From: Hymenobacter latericoloratus
GTDB taxonomy: Bacteria; Bacteroidota; Bacteroidia; Cytophagales; Hymenobacteraceae
DNA: 64,000 bases
Assembly (NCBI RefSeq): GCF_014199535.1
Contig: NZ_JACHNV010000005.1
Location: 1-64,000, forward strand
Direction of reading: 5' to 3'
The notes below the pieces were generated by a model. It had not been told where the DNA came from. It saw only the letters and a program-made list of their open reading frames with translations, and did no database searches. Made by a program: the position numbers and the translations under genes. Below, piece by piece: positions 59,134-64,000 of this stretch; position 1 is the stretch's first letter; the number at the start of each line of letters is the position of its first letter.

Positions 59134-59997
59134 CTATGCCTCCAGTCGGCTCAGGCAAACTTTCAGACTTTCGCGCCAGTGCGGAATGGCCACGCCCAGC
59201 TGCGCCTTGGCCTTCGACTTGTCCATGACCGAAAAAGCGGGCCGGGTGGCTTTGGTGGGGTATTCGGCGGTGCGGATGGGTAGGGTACGGGTGGGCAAGC
59301 CGCTGAGCTCGAAGATGGCCACCGCGAAATCGTACCAGGAAGTCAGGCCCTCGTTGCTGTAGTGGTAGATGCCGTACTGCTGGTTCTGCTGCTCGATGAT
59401 TGTGAGGATGCAGCCGGCCAGGTCGATGGCGTAGGTTGGGGTGCCCACCTGGTCCCAAATCACCTTCATTTCCTCCCGCTCCCGGCCAAACTTCAGCATG
59501 GTCTTCACGAAGTTGCCCGCGTACTCCGAGTACAACCAGCTGGTGCGCAGAATGAAATACTGGCTGGTAAGGGCCGGAATTACCTGCTCGCCTTCCAGCT
59601 TGGTGAGGCCGTACACGCTGATGGGCGCGGCTTCGTCGGTTTCCAGCAGCGGGGTATTACCGGTGCCGGCAAACACAAAGTCGGTGGAAATATGGATGAG
59701 CGTGGCGTTGTGCTTTCCGCATAGCCGGGCCAGGTTTTCGGCGCCGTCGCGGTTTACTTTGCGGGCAATTTCCACCTCGTCTTCGGCCTTGTCCACGGCC
59801 GTGTAGGCGGCGCAGTTAATCACGTAAGCCGGCTGGTATTGCTGAAAAACGGCCTGCAGCGCCTCCGCATTCAGGATGTTGGCCTGCTCCTCGGGCAGAA
59901 ACACCAGGCTGGTGAGGGTACGCTCCTGGGCAACGTGCTGCAGGCATTGTCCCAGTTGCCCGGAGGCTCCGAAGACGAGGGTAGTAGTTGTGCTCAT
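59134..59997 (-). CDS. rmlD: dTDP-4-dehydrorhamnose reductase
   Basis: This 287-residue extended short-chain dehydrogenase performs the last step of dTDP-L-rhamnose synthesis for cell-surface polysaccharide. Seen are the cofactor loop FGASGQLGQCL, NCAAYTAVDKAEDE, HISTDFVFAGTG, the YGLTKLEGE catalytic Tyr-x3-Lys, and LRTSWLYSEYAGNFVKTML. It stands alone here without rmlABC. The ATG is at 59,997. Confidence 0.9.
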   Translation of the reverse strand: MSTTTTLVFGASGQLGQCLQHVAQERTLTSLVFLPEEQANILNAEALQAVFQQYQPAYVINCAAYTAVDKAEDEVEIARKVNRDGAENLARLCGKHNATLIHISTDFVFAGTGNTPLLETDEAAPISVYGLTKLEGEQVIPALTSQYFILRTSWLYSEYAGNFVKTMLKFGREREEMKVIWDQVGTPTYAIDLAGCILTIIEQQNQQYGIYHYSNEGLTSWYDFAVAIFELSGLPTRTLPIRTAEYPTKATRPAFSVMDKSKAKAQLGVAIPHWRESLKVCLSRLEA

Positions 59998-60084
59998 AAC
60001 GAACGAAGAGAGAAAGGAATCCGCTGGTGGTTCTGGGTCAGGGCAAGATGCCGAAAACCCAGAACGGGCGCAAATTACCCTTTT

Positions 60085-61044
60085 TTACTCCGGCAGCGCA
60101 TCGGGGCCCGCTTCCAGCGCGGGGCCACCGGGCTGCACCGGCCGCTTGTTCTTGATGGGCTCGAAGCGCTGCTCCCGGGGCTGCTTTTCGCTGAGGTAGC
60201 GCCAGTAGCGCAGGGGCATGTGGCGGCGGTGCAGCTTCAGGTTTTTGCGCTCCGGGATGTTCACATGGTCGAAGTAGGACTGCCAGAGCAGCTTGAACAG
60301 GGGCTCCCGCTCGTCGAGCACGGTAGCGGAAATATCGGTGGTGCGCTGGGGGGCGTTGGTTTCAAACTGCACCACGTCGGTGCGGTGCAGATCGTAGTAG
60401 AGGCCGTAGCGGCGCCGCCGGTCGAAGATCAGCCAGCGCTGGTCGGCGTAGCGCTTCGTGAAGTGAGGGGCAATCAGCGGCAGCACATCGAAATCGGGGT
60501 CAATGGTGGCGTGAAACAGCCCGTCGGAGGTTTTCTCGAAGCGCACGAAGGCCTCCATGCGGTGCTTTTCGCGGTACATCTGCTGGGCAATGCCAGCCAC
60601 GCGGCGCACATTTTCGTCGGCGTAGTTGTCGGAGATGTCACGGCCGGCACGCATGGCCAGGTCGGCGTAGCGGAAAATCAGCAGTTCCCGGTCGGGCTGC
60701 TCGCTCAGAAAGGTGTGGAACAGGCGGGTGCGGGCTTCCTCATTCATGTGCCGAAGCAGGCCCTCCCACACGCGGGCCGCGGTGGCCTCGTGGGTGTCAA
60801 TCTGCACGGGTTGGGCAAACAAGCCACCCTGCACCGCGCCCAGGGGCTGAATGCTATTCGGGGCCGACTTGCGCTCATAAATGGCAAACAGCACCGTCAG
60901 CAGCCCCTCAAACGACCCATCGTAGGCGTAATCAAGCGGCGGGTTGGTGAGCTGCACCACCGTAGGGCGCGCGGCCACCGGGCCGGTCGCCTGGCTGGCT
61001 ACGGCTCTTTTTCCGGATGTAAGCGGGGTTAAGGAACGGCTCAT
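60085..61044 (-). CDS. TIGR03915 / DUF4130 family probable DNA metabolism protein
   Basis: 319 residues from the ATG at 61,044. The core is NPPLDYAYDGSFEGLLTVLFAIYERK, TRLFHTFLSEQPDRELLIFRYADLAMRAGRD, FVRFEKTSDGLFHATIDPDFDVLPLIAPHFTKRYADQRWLIFD and RRYGLYYDL. This is the family that accompanies a radical SAM partner (TIGR03916) in a presumed DNA repair or modification function. The partner is at 62,269-63,537, but an epoxide-hydrolase-like gene sits between them. It starts 10 bases after that gene. Mechanism unproven. Confidence 0.85.
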   Translation of the reverse strand: MSRSLTPLTSGKRAVASQATGPVAARPTVVQLTNPPLDYAYDGSFEGLLTVLFAIYERKSAPNSIQPLGAVQGGLFAQPVQIDTHEATAARVWEGLLRHMNEEARTRLFHTFLSEQPDRELLIFRYADLAMRAGRDISDNYADENVRRVAGIAQQMYREKHRMEAFVRFEKTSDGLFHATIDPDFDVLPLIAPHFTKRYADQRWLIFDRRRRYGLYYDLHRTDVVQFETNAPQRTTDISATVLDEREPLFKLLWQSYFDHVNIPERKNLKLHRRHMPLRYWRYLSEKQPREQRFEPIKNKRPVQPGGPALEAGPDALPE

Positions 61045-61054
61045 GGGTAGGAAA

Positions 61055-61939
61055 TCAGGGAGCAACGGGCGGCGAAACAGCCCGCAGAAACTCCAGCAGT
61101 AGTCGGTTTACTTTTTCGGGCTCTTCCTGGTGCAGCCAATGGGTAGCCTGGTTGAAATACGTCAGCTCGCCTTGGTCGCAGAGGTCAATGCTTAATTGCG
61201 CCAGTACGGGCTCCAGAAAGCTGTCGTGCCGGCCCCAGAGCATGCGCACCGGAACCTGTATGCGGCCGGCCTCGCCTACCCCACTCGGCTGCCGGAACGC
61301 GGCCCGGTACCAGTTAAGCATGGCGGTGGGGGCGCCGGGCTGGGCCCAGGCTTCGGTGTAGCGGTGCAAATCGTCGGTGGTGAACGTACCGGGCCGACTG
61401 GTGCCGCGCAAGGCCCCGCGCCCAAACCGAAACTGCCGCCGCCAGAACAGCTTTTCGGGCAGCCAGGGCAGCTGGAAAAAGAAAATGTACCAGCTCCTGA
61501 GCAGCTGCCGCGGCGCCCGCCGCAGGGCCCGGCCCAGTACGGCTGGGTGCGGCACATTCAGGATGGCAACTCCGTGCAAGCGGGCCGGATGGTGGGCCGC
61601 CAGCCACCACGTTACGGCCGCGCCCCAGTCGTGCCCAACCAAGGTGGCTTTGCCTACCCCCGCCGCATCCAGCAACCCCAGTATGTCGGCCCCCAGCTGC
61701 TCCATGCGGTAGTCGGCTACGCGGGGCGGCTTGTCGCTGAGGTTGTAGCCGCGCTGGTCGGGCGCCCACACGCGGTAGCCGGCGGCGGCCAGCGCCTGTA
61801 TCTGGTGGCGCCAGCCGTACCAAAACTCCGGAAAACCGTGCAGCAGTATCACCAGGGGCCCGGCGGCCGGGCCGCACTGCACCACCTGCAGCCGGATGCC
61901 GTTGGTGACAACAGAATGATGTTCAAGGTCGAAAGCCAT
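61055..61939 (-). CDS. Alpha/beta hydrolase, epoxide hydrolase-like
   Basis: The 294-residue product has the epoxide-hydrolase/haloalkane-dehalogenase order: HGFPEFWYGWRHQ oxyanion motif, GHDWGAAV nucleophile elbow with Asp, WGRHD acid residue and HWLHQEEPEKVN with the catalytic His. A cap domain (residues ~140-210) has the Trp/Phe-rich look of that class. It lies inside the radical SAM / DUF4130 unit with a 10-base gap to the DUF4130 gene. Confidence 0.85.
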   Translation of the reverse strand: MAFDLEHHSVVTNGIRLQVVQCGPAAGPLVILLHGFPEFWYGWRHQIQALAAAGYRVWAPDQRGYNLSDKPPRVADYRMEQLGADILGLLDAAGVGKATLVGHDWGAAVTWWLAAHHPARLHGVAILNVPHPAVLGRALRRAPRQLLRSWYIFFFQLPWLPEKLFWRRQFRFGRGALRGTSRPGTFTTDDLHRYTEAWAQPGAPTAMLNWYRAAFRQPSGVGEAGRIQVPVRMLWGRHDSFLEPVLAQLSIDLCDQGELTYFNQATHWLHQEEPEKVNRLLLEFLRAVSPPVAP

Positions 61940-61978
61940 AGGCTTCCTACCCCCGGCAGCCCGGCAAGGTTACCGGTG

Positions 61979-62164
61979 CTAGGCGGCCTCCGGGCGCTGC
62001 GCTTTGTGGGCCGCATTGGCGCGGGCCGCCTCGTGGTGCAACTGCTGCACCATGGGCAGCAGCTCCGACAGCTTGCAGCAGCAGGCCATGCGGGCCACTT
62101 TCGTAGGCTTACTGGCTTCCGCAGTAGCGGCCGACGCGTCGGCGGCGCGATGGGAGATGGTCAT
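61979..62164 (-). CDS. Small Cys-containing hypothetical protein
   Basis: 61 residues from the ATG at 62,164 (an upstream start at 62,179 is also possible). Short, Ala-rich and helical with a VARMACCCKLSELLPMVQQLHH core. It fills the 330-base gap between the radical SAM gene and the hydrolase on the same strand. I do not recognise it; it may be a chance frame. Confidence 0.35.
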   Translation of the reverse strand: MTISHRAADASAATAEASKPTKVARMACCCKLSELLPMVQQLHHEAARANAAHKAQRPEAA

Positions 62165-62268
62165 AGCAGCTTGGGTCACTGATGGTTTCTTTTCGGGTAG
62201 TTCGGGTAAGAAAAGTTGTTTTTCGCTCCTGCCAACACACTAAAAATCAACCGCCAGAAAACGAAAGC

Positions 62269-63537
62269 TTACGAGGCCTGGGCAAACAAATCGAGCTGCT
62301 GGGTTACCAGCGCCGAGCGCACCGAGCCCGCGCCAAACAGAATCTGGCGCCGAATGGTCTGCTCGTCGTAGTCGCGCTTCTCCAGGGCCTGGCCGCGGCA
62401 GGTCAGGAAGAACTTAGCCCGCTTCAGCACCACCCCAAACTTGTGCAGGTGGTCGAGGGTAATGGGCGAAAACCGGCGGGCCGCCACAATGCGCTTGGCC
62501 GAGCGCGCTCCTACCCCCGGAATCCGCAGAATCATCTCGTAATCAGCGGTATTCACATCCACCGGGAATACGTGACGGTTGCGCAGGGCCCAGGCCAGCT
62601 TGGGGTCAATTTCCAGATCGAGGAAGGGGTGGGCGGGGTCCAGAATTTCATCGGCCTGGAAGCCGTAGAAGCGCATGAGCCAGTCAGTCTGATACAAGCG
62701 GTGCTCCCGAATCAGGGGCGGCTGCGTTACCTGGGGCAGGCGGGCGTCGTCGGTTACGGGGATGTAGCCGGAGTAGTACACGCGCTTGAGGCCGTAACCC
62801 TTATAGAGCGAGTCGGTGAGGTTGATGATTTGCAGGTCGTTTTCCGCCGAGGCGCCCACAATGAGCTGGGTGCTTTGGCCGGCGCTGGCAAACTGCGGCA
62901 CTTTCTTAAACAGGGCCTTCTCATCCTTATTCAACTGAATCCCGTCCCGGATCTGGGCCATCGGGGTCAGAATTTCCTGGTAGTTTTTCTCCGGCGCCAG
63001 GGCGGTCAGGCTCATTTCGGAGGGTAGCTCGATGTTCACGCTCAGGCGGTCGGCGTAGAGGCCCGCCTCCTGAATCAGCTCCTCTGAGGCGCCCGGAATG
63101 GCCTTTACGTGGATGTAGCCGTTGAACCGGTGCTCCGTGCGCAGCTTTTTGATGATGCGCACCAGGCGCTCCATGGTGTAGTCGGGCGAGGAGAAAATGC
63201 CGGAGCTCAGGAACAGGCCTTCGATGTAATTGCGCCGGTAGAAGTTCATGGTCAGGTCCACTACCTCATCCACCGTAAAGGCGGCGCGCTTCACGTCGTT
63301 GCTTTTCCGCGACACGCAGTAGGCGCAGTCGAAGATGCAGTGGTTAGTCAGCAGAATCTTAAGCAGGCTCACGCAGCGGCCATCTTCGGTGTAGCTGTGG
63401 CAAATGCCCATGCCCTCCGCATTGCCCAGGCCTTTGTCCTCGTTCTTGCGCTTGCCGCCGCTGCTGGAACATGAGGCATCGTACTTCGCGGCATCTGCCA
63501 AAATACTTAGCTTTTCCTGAATACGCTGGTCGTTCAT
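62269..63537 (-). CDS. Radical SAM putative DNA modification/repair protein (TIGR03916)
   Basis: This 422-residue radical S-adenosylmethionine enzyme has cluster motif CIFDCAYC (C-x3-C-x2-C) after NEDKGLGNAEGMGICHSYTEDGRCVSLLKILLTNH. GLFLSSGIFSSPDYTMERLVRIIKKL and HVKAIPGASEELIQEAGLYADRLSVNIELPSE form the barrel. A C-terminal helix-hairpin-helix (RIPGVGARSAKRIVAARR) suggests DNA binding. It belongs to the family that pairs with DUF4130 proteins, here two genes downstream. The ATG is at 63,537. Confidence 0.88.
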   Translation of the reverse strand: MNDQRIQEKLSILADAAKYDASCSSSGGKRKNEDKGLGNAEGMGICHSYTEDGRCVSLLKILLTNHCIFDCAYCVSRKSNDVKRAAFTVDEVVDLTMNFYRRNYIEGLFLSSGIFSSPDYTMERLVRIIKKLRTEHRFNGYIHVKAIPGASEELIQEAGLYADRLSVNIELPSEMSLTALAPEKNYQEILTPMAQIRDGIQLNKDEKALFKKVPQFASAGQSTQLIVGASAENDLQIINLTDSLYKGYGLKRVYYSGYIPVTDDARLPQVTQPPLIREHRLYQTDWLMRFYGFQADEILDPAHPFLDLEIDPKLAWALRNRHVFPVDVNTADYEMILRIPGVGARSAKRIVAARRFSPITLDHLHKFGVVLKRAKFFLTCRGQALEKRDYDEQTIRRQILFGAGSVRSALVTQQLDLFAQAS

Positions 63538-63720
63538 CGTGCCGGTTTGTTGGCTTAAAAATAGAAGCTTGCGCGCACATACGCATCATCTTTAAGGCTA
63601 ATTTCGTTGGAAATGTTCCTTCAACCTCAACTTTCCTACCCGCGGGTATTGCCCCTAGATTTGGCGGGCTTTTTGGCCCGGCAACCGCAATAAAACCCGG
63701 CGCTAAACGCGTTTGGGCTG

Positions 63721-63728
63721 TATCTTGC
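63721..63728 (+). promoter_or_regulatory. Candidate -7 promoter box (TATCTTGC)
   Basis: Same octamer as before pbpC, 21 bases before the ATG at 63,750. Confidence 0.35.
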
Positions 63729-63749
63729 GAAGACTGGCCTGCTGTTTTT

Positions 63750-64000
63750 ATGAAGTATCTGGTTTGGGTTTGGGGACTACTGCTCGGGGTGGCCGTGGCT
63801 GCTACCCCCGTGCTGGCCCAAACCCCGGCCCTACCCCACCCCGATACCACCAAGCTGCCGGGGGCCCGCCCCGACTCGCTGCGCCGCCGCTTCGATCAGG
63901 AGCGCATGCTCAACAGCCTGAAGGCCTACACCAAGCGCAAAACCATAGCCGGCAAAGCCGCCTCGGCCCTGTTCAACTTCACGGAGCGACGCGAAGACCA
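63750..64000 (+). CDS. Exported protein, N-terminal part, cut by window end
   Basis: The frame opens at ATG 63,750 with a signal peptide (YLVWVWGLLLGVAVAATPVLA) and runs off the edge after 83 codons. The segment RRRFDQERMLNSLKAYTKRK and TIAGKAASALFNFTERRED looks like the start of BamA/TamA-type outer-membrane assembly proteins of Bacteroidota, but the decisive POTRA and barrel parts lie outside. This identity is tentative. Confidence 0.5.
   Translation, partial: MKYLVWVWGLLLGVAVAATPVLAQTPALPHPDTTKLPGARPDSLRRRFDQERMLNSLKAYTKRKTIAGKAASALFNFTERRED

Noticed and set aside
1-64000. tRNA, rRNA, transposase or prophage genes
   Set aside because: I read both strands for conserved tRNA and rRNA segments and for transposase or integrase motifs and found none; a covariance-model scan would be the decisive check.

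Overview
This window is a GC-rich chromosome segment from a member of the Bacteroidota, most likely Hymenobacter or a close relative in the Cytophagales. The evidence is a very large cell-surface protein ending in a type IX secretion (Por) sorting domain, starts without Shine-Dalgarno sites, TAnCTTGC / TAnnTTTG promoter-like boxes 20-45 nt before several starts, a bacterial alpha-2-macroglobulin lipoprotein near a PBP1c gene, and many short secreted proteins and lipoproteins. I see no rRNA, tRNA, CRISPR array, transposase or phage gene. Genus assignment rests on remembered protein resemblance, not on a search.

Layout. 0-11 kb: an RNA methyltransferase, then a histidine kinase / CheY-like regulator / STAS-like protein set, a secreted Tyr-Gly-rich protein, an endonuclease III-like protein, small conserved genes, a ZIP-like transporter and a three-gene AAA-TPR / TPR-membrane / TPR-membrane operon. 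11-23 kb: ammonium transporter, threonine synthase and a LysR regulator, all on the minus strand; a DUF2339-type giant membrane protein cut in two by one in-frame TAG; an M28 peptidase; a second STAS-like protein; a Uma2-type nuclease; and an AT-rich lipoprotein gene. 23-39 kb: an envelope block, all on the plus strand: alpha-2-macroglobulin (with a low-GC patch inside), a small membrane protein, a chagasin-like protease-inhibitor protein, PBP1c and a complete RND efflux operon (TolC, adaptor, pump). Its gene junctions carry several unrelated palindromic repeats, and one palindrome lies in frame inside the PBP1c gene.

39-49 kb: a SWIM zinc-finger protein with a large DUF6493-like partner, an esterase, small secreted proteins, then a decayed zone. 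The decayed zone holds a lipoprotein remnant and the fused C-terminal ends of an aldehyde dehydrogenase and an AraC regulator, followed by an MFS transporter. 49-57 kb: a 2321-residue secreted adhesin-like protein with four modules, each carrying exactly seven FG-GAP/VCBS calcium motifs. 57-64 kb: a small secreted protein whose start codon is ATA, a fatty acid desaturase, RmlD, the two members of a radical-SAM DNA-repair-type pair split by an epoxide-hydrolase-like gene, and the start of an exported protein cut by the window end.

The most noteworthy points are the in-frame palindrome in pbpC, the putative anti-protease plus cell-wall-repair cluster, the AAA/TPR operon as a possible undescribed membrane machine, the nonsense-split DUF2339 gene, the four seven-bladed propellers, and the deletion scar joining two divergent genes.
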